Assembly (NCBI RefSeq): GCF_030867145.1
Contig: NC_134443.1
Location: 1,550,001-1,614,000, forward strand
Direction of reading: 5' to 3'
From: Opisthocomus hoazin
Taxonomy: Eukaryota > Chordata > Aves > Opisthocomiformes > Opisthocomidae
DNA: 64,000 nt
Below, piece after piece: positions 12,601-37,359 of the stretch. The notes under the pieces are model-generated. The model had not been told where the DNA came from and made no database searches. It saw nothing but the letters and a program-made list of their open reading frames with translations. Both the position numbers and the translations under genes were made by a program. Each line of letters opens with the position of its first letter. Position 1 is the stretch's first letter.

Positions 12601-13385
12601 CTTGAGCCGGGGGCACCTTCCGCCCATCCCTGTGCAGGTTTTGGAGGAGCGTCGGTGGCGGTGGCACCTTCTGCCCGCTGCGGACGCGTCCTCGGCACGG
12701 CTGGCTCGTGCCGTCGCTGCGGTGCCATCGCTCGCGCCGTCGCGCCGGGCTGCCGAGCACCTCGTGCTGCTGGAGGTGGGTTTCTCCCTCCCGTCTCCTA
12801 TCCCGCTCGCGACGCCGGGGCAGGATCCGGCACGCCGGGCGGTTGGGAGCCGCCAGCCTGTCCTGCCCAGTGCTCCTGCCGGGAGTGGGAGCTCTCCCAG
12901 TGTGTCCCTTCCCACCTCTTGGTGGCAAGCCAGAGGAAACCCAAATGTTAAAGACTCATTAGGCCTAATTAAGCCTTGGGGCTATTCCTGGTGACTGGTG
13001 CAAGCCAGAGGCCAGGCCACGGCTGAGAAGCTTTTGTTTTGTGGGCTGGAGAAATGGAGAAAATCCTTTTCTTTTTTTCTTTTTTTATTTTTTGCTGATG
13101 CTGGGGCTGATCCTTGCTCCTGGGACCATCTGAGCCCAACCCCTGGGAACCGGGGTCTGGGGTCATCCCAGTTTGGGGTGGGGGGGTCCACAAGCACCCA
13201 CCGGAGGAGTGGGGAGCCGGGTCGGGAGCCCGGGGAAGGAAGTTCAGGTTTGGCATCCAAATGTTTGCGGCCCCGAGCCCGTTGCGAGAGGAAACGTGAA
13301 AAAAGGGGAAGGAGAGATTGTGGTCGGCTGCTCTTCCCCTCCGCAATCTGCGCCTCCCTCTTGGCCCCTGCGTCGGCCCGGAGGA
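9626..13385. other. GC-rich single-copy sequence, no gene recognised
   Basis: A perfect double copy of 'ctggcagggttctccagccc' region at 9710-9740 is the only local repeat. One splice-bounded open segment (12639-12776) is discussed in the findings. An AT-rich patch at 12945-12980 contains 'ctcattaggcctaattaagc'. Confidence 0.4.
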
Positions 13386-13390
13386 GCCCC

Positions 13391-13596
13391 GGGGCGGAAA
13401 ATTTACCCCTCTCCATCTCCCCCCAGGGCGGAAAATTTACCCCTCTCCATCTCCCCCCGGGGCGGAAAATTTACCCCTCTCCATCTCCCCCCGGGGCGGA
13501 AAATTTACCCCTCTCCATGTCCCCCCGGGGTGGAAAATTTACCCCTCTCCATCTCCCCCCGGGGCGGCAAATTTACCCCTCTCCATCTCCGGGCGT
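13391..13596 (+). repeat. 34-bp minisatellite, 6 near-perfect copies
   Basis: Units 'ggggcggaaaatttacccct' plus 'ctccatctcccccc' with only single-base differences between copies, so the expansion is recent. Confidence 0.96.
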
Positions 13597-13799
13597 GCGC
13601 TCGGCCGTCCCCGGGGACGGTGGCACGCCGAGCCAGCCGCGGCGAGGCTTGCCTTTGCGAGGTGGCGAGGCGAGCTCCTGCCAGCAGCTTAATTAGCTGG
13701 TGATTGATCTAATAACGAGCTGGGGGCTCGTCGGGGTGATTTAGCGTCCTCCAGCCTTCTGCGCATGGCAAGGATGGGTTTTGCCCAAGAGCGACTCAA

Positions 13800-14435
13800 G
13801 GGGATTATTTATTTGGGGGTGTTAGAGGTGTACGGGATGTAGGCGGGGGTGTGTGTCCATATAGGTGTATGTATGGGGTTGTATACGTTTGGGGATGTAT
13901 CTACATATATGGGGGTGTATAGATTTGGGGAGATATATATCTGTATAGGGGATACATATGGGGGTATATATATTGGGAGAGACGTATGTATGGGGATACG
14001 TATATAGGGTGTATATATATAGGGGGATACATATATGGGGGTGTATATATTTGGGGGGATATATATGTATAGGGGGATATATATATGGGGGTGTATATAT
14101 ATAGGGGGGATATCTGTATGGGGGATATATATATGGGGGTGTATATGTGTAGGGGGGATATCTATGTGGGGGGGATATCTATGTGGGAGGGATATCTATG
14201 TGGGGGTGTATATATATGGGGGGTATATATATGGGGGTATATATATGGGGTGTATATATTTGGGGGATATATATATGGGGTGTATATATTTTCATGTTTT
14301 TATATATATATGGGAATATATATATATTTGGGTGTGTATATATATATGAGGATATATATATTTTGGGTTTTATATATATGTGTGTATATATATATGGGAA
14401 TATGTATACATATATATATTTGGGGGTATTAATAA
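13800..14435 (+). repeat. AT/G minisatellite of 'tatatatgggggtgta' type
   Basis: About 630 bp alternating (TA)n blocks with G4-G6 runs, unit roughly 28-34 bp. Very different in composition from its surroundings. Confidence 0.94.
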
Positions 14436-17400
14436 AGACTGGCTGTGGCACAGGGGCTGCCGAGCATCACCTGCGCTGGTATGCAGGGTGGTCCCCAGGA
14501 TCCGTCCCCGCGCATCCCCCGGGATTGTTCCGGGCAGGTCGGAGCAGCTCCCCCAGCCCCCGTTGCCGTGGCGGGGCGGGTTGCAGCAGCCCGACTCCAG
14601 CAGTTAAACACCTGGGGGTCCCAGAGGTGCCCCCCCCCCACTTCGGGGCGGTTTTCCTGCTGCTCTCGGGGCAGATCCCACCCCGGGGCTGGGGTTTGTT
14701 GGTTTGCTGCTGGGCGAAACCGAAGCTTCGGTTTGCAAACAGGAACAGTTTTATCGTCTGCTCAGCATTTCTGTCCGAAAGCTGGACGCAAAGATTGTCT
14801 TCTCTTTCCCCCTTTTTCTCCCCTCCTTTTTCTCCCCTCCTTTTTCTCCCCTCCTTTTTCTCCCCTCCTTTTTCTCACTTAGAAAGGGGAATTCACTTGC
14901 CTTTGCCGCCTCCATGCCTCCCCTACGTGGTTTTATTTCCCCAGCTTATGAAATACCAGCGTGTTTTGAAAACACGACGATTTTCCCCTTTCCTGGGCAG
15001 CATTTCTCTCTTTAAAACAAAAAGGCTTCGAGCGCAGGCGGTGCCGCGGGGACAAGACCTGGGGACTGCGCAGGGCCCCGTGGGGCTGCCGGCGGCGCGG
15101 CCCAGCCCCCACCGTTCACCTGGTTCCGGTCTCACCGTGTGGCGGTGGGTCGGACGCTGACCTGTCGAAATAACCCCCAAATCCAGAGTTTTGGGGAGCC
15201 GTGTCAGGGTGCTCGCCTGCTGGGATGTGGGGTGTGCGTGGACGGACACGGGGACCCGGCAGCGTTGGTGGGAGGGGGCTTTGCTTCTTCACACCAGCTC
15301 AAAACGCTGCAAAATGGGGATTTACTGGGGTTTACTGGACGTACCACTGGGTCTGAAGGGCAGCTTGGCCAGGAGCCCTGGAGCTGTGGGGCTGGAGAGG
15401 ATTGGGCCCCTGAGCTAAAGCCCCCGGGACCGATCCCGTCCCCCCTGGGTTTCCCACCTCGCCGCGGCGAGCCGGTCTGCCGGGGCGGCTCGGCACAGGT
15501 GCTGCCGTTAGCTGGCACGGTGCGGGGACCGAGGGCTGCGCGGGGTCGGGTGCTGTCCCGTGGCCATCGCTGCGACGGCCGCGTCGGCTCTGGGAGCTGG
15601 GGGTGTCCGGGATACCGCGAGCAACCAGCCCTGGGCGTTTTGGTGTGGATGTTCTTGCCGGCGCCCGGCGTGGCCGTACCGGCTCTCCCGTGGGCACGGC
15701 GTGTGGACCGGCTCCGGGTTCAGGTGGGATGCGAGCGGGGACCCGCGGGGATGCTCCCGGCTTGTCTACCGATGTCCCCCCCCGAGGAGGGACGGCTCCG
15801 TGTACGGACACGCGAGGTCTCGCTTGGCTGCGCGTCCCCTGTCGCGTCGCAGTGGGATGGTGGCACAGGCTGGGGTTCGGAGCGGAGCCAGAGCTGAGCG
15901 CTGCGGTCGCCGGTCCCCACGCCGGGGCGGTGGCGGGGAGCAGGGGGGTTCAGGACCCCATCGAGAGACTCTTCGCAATAAACACCGGGGACGGCGTCGA
16001 TGGCGCGGGCGCAGCCCCGTGGTGCGAGGGTGGTTCTGCTCACGCTGATGTCTCCATCGCTTGGAGCCGTCCCTCGTCCCAGTGAGTGACACCTGGGTTT
16101 GCACCCATGGCAGCCCGGTGGGTGCCGGTGCGGTGGGGGGTCTCGTTGGCAGAGAAGCAGCCCCCGACCCCCGAGCTGAGACACGGCACGGAGTGGAAGC
16201 ACAGGTAGCGCCGGCGCTTGTCCCGGCTGGGAGCGTGGCACTGGCAAGGGGACGCTGCTTCCGTGGGTGGCCTTGTCCCCGCGCGGGACGCGCTTTTTAA
16301 TTAAAGAAAATAAAGGGGGGGTCTTGGCGGGGAGCAACGGGTTGGTCTGGGCGTTAACGGGCGCAAGCGGGGCGGGAGCTGGAGCCCCCCAGCCTTGTCC
16401 CCACGGCTCTGCCATCGGGGAGGTGACAGAGCCAGACTCTGACGGAGTCCTGACGCTGGGAAACGGGGGTCCGCAGGACCCCAGCCCGCGCGGCGCCAGG
16501 TTCGGTGCTCGTGGGGCGTCGCTTGTGCCCCGCTGGTCTCGGGGTGGGGTGGCAGAGCTCCCCTCCGCGCGGCTCGGCGGGGGCGAGGGCTCGGCGCAGC
16601 CACGCGCTCCTCGCTCCGGCTTGGTTGGGGCCTGAATTTTGTCATGTCAGGAAATGAGCTGGCGTGGGAGGGGAGGCAGCCGGCGGGAGGAAGGCTGGTT
16701 TTGCGGTTGAAGCGGAGGATGAGGACGCCGGAAAGCCGAGCACAATTCCTCGCTCTGTTGCAGGCGCCGGGGGTGAGGCTGCAGCTCGGCTGCGGGAGCT
16801 CGCGGCGCGTTCGGAGAGCCGGGTGCCGGCCTCCGTGCCTCAGTTTCCCTTTTATTCAGCGGGGGGGAAAGCGCTGTTCCCCTCGCCCGAGGGAGCGTGC
16901 CGCGGGGGATAGGCTCTGCGCCGGGCAGGCGCCGTGCCACGCCGGCTGGTGACAGCCACCGGTAGACAAATGACCTGAAAGCGCTGCGCTTTGCCCCCCT
17001 CCGGCTCGTCTCCCGTCCGCGAGCGGCGGGTGAGATGAATTTGGCCGCGTTTCGTTCTCGGCGAGGGCCGCTGCGAGCCGAGCGCGCGGGCTGCGCTCCC
17101 CGGGAGAGAGCGGCCGAGCGCGCAGGTCGGTGCTTTTCCCCGTGGGGGGGTCTTCGCGGGGATCTCGAGGTTCACGTGAACCCTCAAACGACTCGCTGCC
17201 GGGCCGGATCTCGTCCCTCGTTCATGACAATTTTTATTTTATGGTTTCTTTTTAGCTCCTTTTCCCCTCGGTCTCTTTATACGTGCCTCTGTTGCTCCTT
17301 TCCCCCCCCCCTTTTCCTTGCGGTCCCCCCGGTTCCCGTATCCCATCCCCACCTCCAGACACCGGGATGCTCTCCGCGTTTCGCAGCTCCGGGGGTCCCG

Positions 17401-18165
17401 GTTGCCTCGCAGGAGCCCGGCAAGGTCCCACCCGGCCTCCGTGGCCCTCGCAGCGATGCTCAGGGTACGGCCGACGCGGGAGGGGACCCCTCCAGCTCCT
17501 GTCCCCCTGCTGCGGGGGGGGACCGGGAGCCCTTCCGCGTTGGACGGGGCGTGGGGACCCCTGGCCGTGCCCCCGTCCCCTCGCCCTGATGGCCGCTCGC
17601 TTTTCCGTTGCAGTTTGACTGAGGAGCGGCGGCTGCAGCTCGTCCTCAGCCTGGAGCAGAAGATGCAGGCGTCTGCGTAGCAGGTAGGAGGGGGAGTCCC
17701 GACCTTCGGCCTCTCGCTGCCTTCCCCTCGGAGTTTGCTTTCCGGGGGGCTGCGTGTCTCCCCTGTGCCGGGCTGGGAGCGAGGAGGGGGCCCCCACGGA
17801 GGTCCACCCCGGCTGGCTGGAGCGCAGGGGCTCAGCCTCCCAAACCGGTGCAGGATCTGACCCTGCAGCTCTGTGGGGAGCGCCCTGCCCGGCTCTGCAC
17901 CCCTCTGCTGCGGGTGCGAGGGGGTCCCGGTGAGCGGGGCAGGGAGGTGGCACCCGCTCGAGGTCCTGCAGCCCCAGGGGCAACCCCACACCCAGCACCC
18001 ACGGGTGCCTCCGTGGTTCTCCAGCCGTCTCTCAGCCCTTTGCTTGGGGCTCTGCCGGATCGCGGCCGCGGCGCTGATTTGGGGCTCTGTGGTTCAGGGT
18101 TTGTTTGCGAAACGGAGGTGTTGCCGCAAAGGAGAGTTTTCCTGCCCAGGATTCTCCCTGGGTGG
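14436..18165. other. GC-rich single-copy sequence, no gene recognised
   Basis: Contains a 14-bp pyrimidine repeat ('cccctcctttttct', five copies, 14815-14875). A possible exon at 17613-17691 is discussed in the findings. I see no trace of NTRK1 or INSRR kinase exons, the upstream neighbours of PEAR1 in mammals. Confidence 0.45.
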
Positions 18166-18167
18166 AC

Positions 18168-19110
18168 GAGACTTTTTTTAACTTCTTCATCAACGACCTG
18201 GATGAAGAGTTAGAGCGTACCCTCAGCCAGTTTGCTGATGGCACCAAACTGGGAGGAGTGGTGGATGCACCGGCAGGCTGTGCTGGATCCAGTGAGACCT
18301 GGGCTGACTGGAGAGCTGGGCAGAGAGGAACCTGATGAGGTTCAACAAGGGCAAGGGCAGGGTCATGCACCTGGGGAGGAACAACCCCAGGCACCAGGAC
18401 AGGATGGGGCTGAGCTGCTGGAGAGCAGCTCTGTGGAGAGGGACTGGGAGTGCTGGGGGACGACAGGGTGACCATGAGCCAGCAGCGTGCCCTGGGTGCC
18501 AAGAAGGCCAATGGGATCCTGGGGTGCATCAAGAGGAGTGTGGGCAGCAGGGCGAGGGAGGTTCTCCTGCCCCTCTGCTCTGCCCTGGGGAGGCCCCATC
18601 TGCAGTGCTGTGTCCAGTGCTGGGCTCCCCAGTTCAAGAAAGATGAGGAGCTGCTGGAGAGAGTCCAGCGCAGGGCTGTGAGGATGAGGAGGGGACTGGA
18701 GCATCTCTGCTACGAGGAGAGGCTGAGGGAGCTGGGCTTGTTCAGCCTGGAGAAGAGAAGGCTGTGAGGGGACCTTCGAAATGCCCATAAATATCTGCAG
18801 GGGGGGGTCAGGAGGATGGGACCAGGCTCTTTCCAGTGGTGCCCAACGACAGGACAAGGGGCAACGGGCACAAACTGGAGCAGAGGAAGCTCCAGCTGAA
18901 GCTGAGGAAGAACTTCTTCCCTCTGAGGGTGATGGAGCCCTGGCCCAGGCTGCCCAGGGAGGCTGTGGAGTCTCCTTCTCTGGAGATATTCCAGCCCCCC
19001 TGGCCGTGGTGCTGTGCCCCCTGCTCTGGGTGACCCTGCTTGGGCAGGGGTTGGGCTGGGGGATCCCCAGAGGGCCCTCCCAACCCCCACCATTCTGTGT
19101 GATTCTGTGA
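18168..19110 (+). mobile_element. CR1 LINE, about 940 bp, longest copy in the window
   Basis: Plus-oriented. Starts in the reverse-transcriptase C-terminal region ('NFFINDLDEELERTLSQFAD'), continues through '[20 protein letters not shown]' in another frame, and ends with 'ccattctgtgtgattctgtg'. Frameshifts and stops break the ORF; it is 5'-truncated and inactive. Confidence 0.96.
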
Positions 19111-19902
19111 CTGGTGGCCAGACCTATTGGTTTGACTGTGATTTTGTCCCTTGCATTCCCAAGAAAGAAGGTGCCGTTGGGAGAGGCCCCCGTGCCCGGG
19201 TTTTCTCCCCTCTCGGCCTGTTCATTGCCGTTACGGTAAAGGTTTGCGTCTCCCCTCTCTGCAGCGAGGTGGTGGCAGAGGCGACGCCGCGGACCCGCTT
19301 GGTGAGGGCTCTGCGGTTTCGTGTAGTGGAGCCGCTGTACCCGACAGCGAAATCGATAAAAGGAAAGATTTTAAAAATAACCCGACCCCAGCTCCTGAAG
19401 GAGGGGGACTCTGCCGTCGCTGCTTAGCGAGCGGGTTTGCTGGCTGGAGATGGCTGTGGAGTGCCGGAGAGGGGGCGGGTGATTGATCTGGAGGCTTGGT
19501 GCTGGGAGATGGGGATGGCCTTCGCCATTTCCTCCGCAAGGTCACGACCAAGGGCTTCGCCTCGCCGCCGGTTACGCCGAGAGAAACCAAGAGCAGCTCC
19601 CCAGGCTTGCATCAGGGTGAAGGCGGTGGAAAGGGCCCCGCTGCGTCTCGGCGATGCTCGCTTTGCGCCGGCCACGGGAGGAGAGCGGGGCCGGGAAGGC
19701 TTGGCCGGGCCGTTCGGCCGAGCGCCGCGTGCTTGTGTGGGACCGACTCCGTTCCGCTCGCTTCGGGCCCGGACAAACGCCAGCCGAGGGGCATGCGGGT
19801 GAGCGTGGTCAGTTGTCACACGGAGCGGTGGGACAGCCCTGCTGCGGGGCGTGCTGCGGCGCGGAGGGCAGGACCTTCCCCGGCTCCCGCGCATCGCGGT
19901 CC
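19111..19902. other. GC- and CpG-rich single-copy sequence up to the assembly gap
   Basis: No exon recognised. The CpG-rich part (19530-19900) adjoins the gap and could belong to a promoter for PEAR1, if the two contigs are truly adjacent. Confidence 0.4.
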
Positions 19903-20102
19903 NNNNNNNNNNNNNNNNNNNNNNNNNNNNNNNNNNNNNNNNNNNNNNNNNNNNNNNNNNNNNNNNNNNNNNNNNNNNNNNNNNNNNNNNNNNNNNNNNN
20001 NNNNNNNNNNNNNNNNNNNNNNNNNNNNNNNNNNNNNNNNNNNNNNNNNNNNNNNNNNNNNNNNNNNNNNNNNNNNNNNNNNNNNNNNNNNNNNNNNNNN
20101 NN
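19903..20102. other. Assembly gap of exactly 200 N
   Basis: A run of 200 undetermined bases, a typical placeholder length for a gap of unknown size. It is followed directly by a G-rich tandem repeat and then by the first visible PEAR1 exon, which starts in mid-EMI domain. The PEAR1 signal-peptide and early EMI exons, and perhaps the promoter, are expected here. Confidence 0.97.
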
Positions 20103-30835
<10,733 letters not shown>

Positions 30836-31009
30836 GGGCTGGGGGGGCACGGGGGGGTGGGGGTCCCGGGGCTGTCCCCGTCCTCAGGCCTGGGGGGCAC
30901 CGGGGGGGAATGAAGGGGGGTGGGCGGTGGGGGGGGGCACGATCCGGGGCTGCCCGCGCGCCCAGGGACGGGGATGGGGTCTGCACTGGGGGGCGGGGTG
31001 GGGCCGAGG

Positions 31010-31515
31010 TGGGACCAGTGACGGACCAGTGATGGACCAGTAAAGACCCAGTGATGGGCCTGGTGATGGTCCCAATAAAGGCCCAGGAATGGGACAAGAA
31101 ATGGAGCAGTAGAGGCCTAGTGATGGCCCCAGTAACGGACCAGTAACGGCCCAGTGATGGCCCCAGTAACAGACCAGTAACGGCCCAGTGATGGCCCCAG
31201 TAATGGACCAGTAATGGTCCAATGATGGCCGCAGTCAGGGCTCAGTGACAGTCCCAGTAAGGGCCCAGTAAAGGCCCAGTGATGACCCCGGTAAGGGCCC
31301 AGTGATGGAACCCATAAAGACCCAGTAAGGGTCCAATGACGGCCCCAGTATGGGCCCCAGTGATAGTCCCAGTAAGGGCCCAGTGATGGCGCCAGTAAGG
31401 ACCCAGTAAAGGCCCAGTAACGGTTCAGTGATGGACCCAGTAAGAGCCCATTGATGGGACCAGTAAAGGTCCCGGCAGGCCCAGTGCCGGTCCCAGTAAG
31501 GGCCCAATCATTGCC
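31010..31515 (+). repeat. Minisatellite between PEAR1 and LRRC71, unit about 30 bp or less
   Basis: Around twenty units made of 'gtaacggcccagtgatggcc' and close variants ('cccagtaagggcccagtgat'). It starts inside the presumed PEAR1 3' UTR and covers most of the space to the GC-box repeat at 31560. Confidence 0.85.
31074..31079 (+). terminator. PEAR1: Poly(A) signal AATAAA, probable PEAR1 3' end
   Basis: A perfect AATAAA lies 239 bases after the PEAR1 stop. It falls at the start of a tandem array of 'cagtgatggccc'-like units, so it could be a chance variant of that repeat, but it is the first canonical signal after the stop. Confidence 0.55.
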
Positions 31516-31554
31516 CAGTGCTCCCAGTGCCGCTTCCCAGTTCCCAGCCACCGT

Positions 31555-31830
31555 GGCCCGTAGTGCCGGCCCCGCCCCTTTCCGCGCCGGCCCCGCCCCT
31601 TTCCGCGCCGGCCCCGCCCCTTTCCGCGCCGGCCCCGCCTCTTCATTGCCACCCCGCCCCTTCCGGGCTGACCCCGCCTTTTCCGTGCAAGCCCCACCCA
31701 CCAAGCGCCGGCCCCGCCCCGCGCAGGCGCCGCAGCGCCCCCAGGCCCCGCCCTTGGCCGCTGTGCGTTGGCTGCCGGGGCCGGGCCGAGGCCGCGCACC
31801 GAGGTTGCTGCCGGCCCGGGGACCCCCCCA
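31555..31830 (+). promoter_or_regulatory. GC-box tandem repeat and CpG-rich stretch, candidate LRRC71 promoter
   Basis: Four near-identical 21-bp units 'ccccgcccctttccgcgccg' (31570-31640) are followed by further 'ccccgccc' motifs and CpG-rich unique sequence. Each 'ccccgccc' is an Sp1/KLF-type GC box. The stretch lies about 0.9 kb upstream of the proposed LRRC71 start and is the only CpG-rich block between the two genes. Promoter activity is inferred from composition alone. Confidence 0.4.
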
Positions 31831-31849
31831 GGGAGACACCCCCTCCCCC

Positions 31850-32725
31850 ATAGGGATCCCCATGGCCCCCCCCGGCCCTGAGACCCCCCCGTAATCCCAT
31901 GGGACCACCACTGTCCCCCCCCTCCCAGCCCTGGGACCCCCCCACGGGAGACCCCCATAGGGACTCTTATGGGCTCCCCAGCCCTGGCACCCCCTGGGGA
32001 GGCCTCCGTTGGGACCCCCATAGGGCCCCCCCCAGCCCTGGGACCCCCGCCCCCCGAGAAGACCCCTGTAGAGACCCCACAGGGCCCCCTGCCACTGGGA
32101 CACCCCCTTCCCCTTGCAGGGACCCCTCATAGGGACCCCACAGCCGAGAGACCCGCTTGCTCCTGCCGCCCCCCCAGGAATCCCCATAGGGCCCCCAGCC
32201 CTGGGACCCCACCCCGCCCACACAGGGACCCCCATAGCCCCGCCCCCATCCCTGGGACCCCCATCGCCACCCCCGCAGCCCTGCGACCCCCATTCCCACA
32301 CACAGGGACCCCCAGAGCCCCCCCCCAGCCCTGGGACCCCCCACTCCCCAACACAGGGACCCCCATAGCCCACTCCCCAGCCCTGCGACCCACACAGCGA
32401 GGCCTCCATAGGGCCCTGGGACCCCCCTGCACCCCCACAGAGCAATCAGCCCTGGGTCCCCCTCCCCCAGGGAGACCTCCATAAGGCCCCCCCAGGGACC
32501 CACCCAACCCTAGGACCCCCCCTCACCCCCCAGAGCCCTCCATAGGACCCCGTGCCGCTGGGACACCCCTTTTCCCTTCCAGGGACCCCCATAAGGACCT
32601 CGCAGCCCAGAGACCACCCCCCCCCCATAGAGCCCCATGTCCCTGGAGATACCCCCCCCACCCCCCCCGCATCGGGGTCCCAGCCCCAGGGCATGCTGAG
32701 CCCCCCCACCCCGGTGCCCCCCCCC
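31850..32725 (+). repeat. C-rich irregular repeat upstream of LRRC71
   Basis: Degenerate units of 'agccctgggacccccatagg' of variable length, 25 to 60 bp, running up to the acceptor (cag at 32727-32729) just before the LRRC71 ATG. I see no coding exon inside, although a 5' untranslated exon could be hidden. Confidence 0.7.
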
Positions 32726-32738
32726 CCAGCTACGGACC

Positions 32739-36697
<3,959 letters not shown>

Positions 36698-36802
36698 GGG
36701 CCCCCCCCGAGCCGCCGTGGCCCCCCCGGCGAGGCAGAGCTCGCGTCAGGGCTCTTTTTAAAGCAAAAAACCCCCAAACTGCAGCTTTTTACCGCGGGAA
36801 GG

Positions 36803-36808
36803 AATAAA
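36803..36808 (+). terminator. LRRC71: Poly(A) signal AATAAA of LRRC71
   Basis: Canonical AATAAA 106 bases after the LRRC71 stop, preceded by a short unique 3' UTR. Good position and context for the gene's 3' end. Confidence 0.75.
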
Positions 36809-37359
36809 ATCAAAGCGGCTCACACGGCGCAGCACCCGCGCAGTCCTGGCTCTATTATATATAATATATATATCGGCCCCCCCGCGCCGCCGGAGGGGGG
36901 ACGCGCCCCGGGTCACCGGTGGGGAGGACAGCCTGGTGCTGGGGGGGTCCCCGCTGCCCCCCGGCTGCCGGCTGGGGGGGGCCGGCGGTGGGTATTTACA
37001 GGGGGGGGGGGTGCACGTACGTACATATTTATAGGCAGCGGGGAGGGGGCCGCAGCACGGAGAGGAACAGAACAAAGTGCATTTATACAGACTAGATCCA
37101 GCTCTCGCGGCCGGGGGGGGCACGGGGGGGCCGCCATGCGAGGGGGGGAGGTGGGGGGGCCCGGCTGCCCACCGCAGCATGCTCCCTCCTTCCAGCCGAA
37201 GCCCCCCGGCAGTCTGGGGGGAGGCTCCCCCAGCTGCCGGCACGGGGGGCGGGGACGGGGGGGGCTGTCGGGCAGTGCCCCGGCTTCCAGAGACTCTGGG
37301 GGGGGGGGCAGGGAGAGACACACACCCCCCCCCCGCCTCCACCGCCATCCCCACTGCGG
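36809..37359 (-). other. ARHGEF11 3' UTR region and convergent intergenic space
   Basis: Unique G/C-rich sequence between the LRRC71 poly(A) signal and the ARHGEF11 stop. Read on the minus strand it has no AATAAA; the nearest variants are two TATAAA hexamers (37028-37033 and 37082-37087). A (TA)-rich tract at about 36853-36872 lies near the meeting point of the two genes. Confidence 0.6.

Noticed and set aside
14035-14450. Tyr/Ile/Gly-rich open frames over the TA/G array
   Set aside because: Low-complexity translation of 'tatatatggggg' units on both strands.
18168-19110. CR1 open frames as host genes
   Set aside because: The frames match the CR1 ORF2 end and recur in other copies in the window; the element is 5'-truncated and frame-broken.
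1-19902. Possible NTRK1 or INSRR exons upstream of PEAR1, as in mammalian synteny
   Set aside because: No kinase motifs (such as HRDLAARN or DFG context) are visible in any frame.
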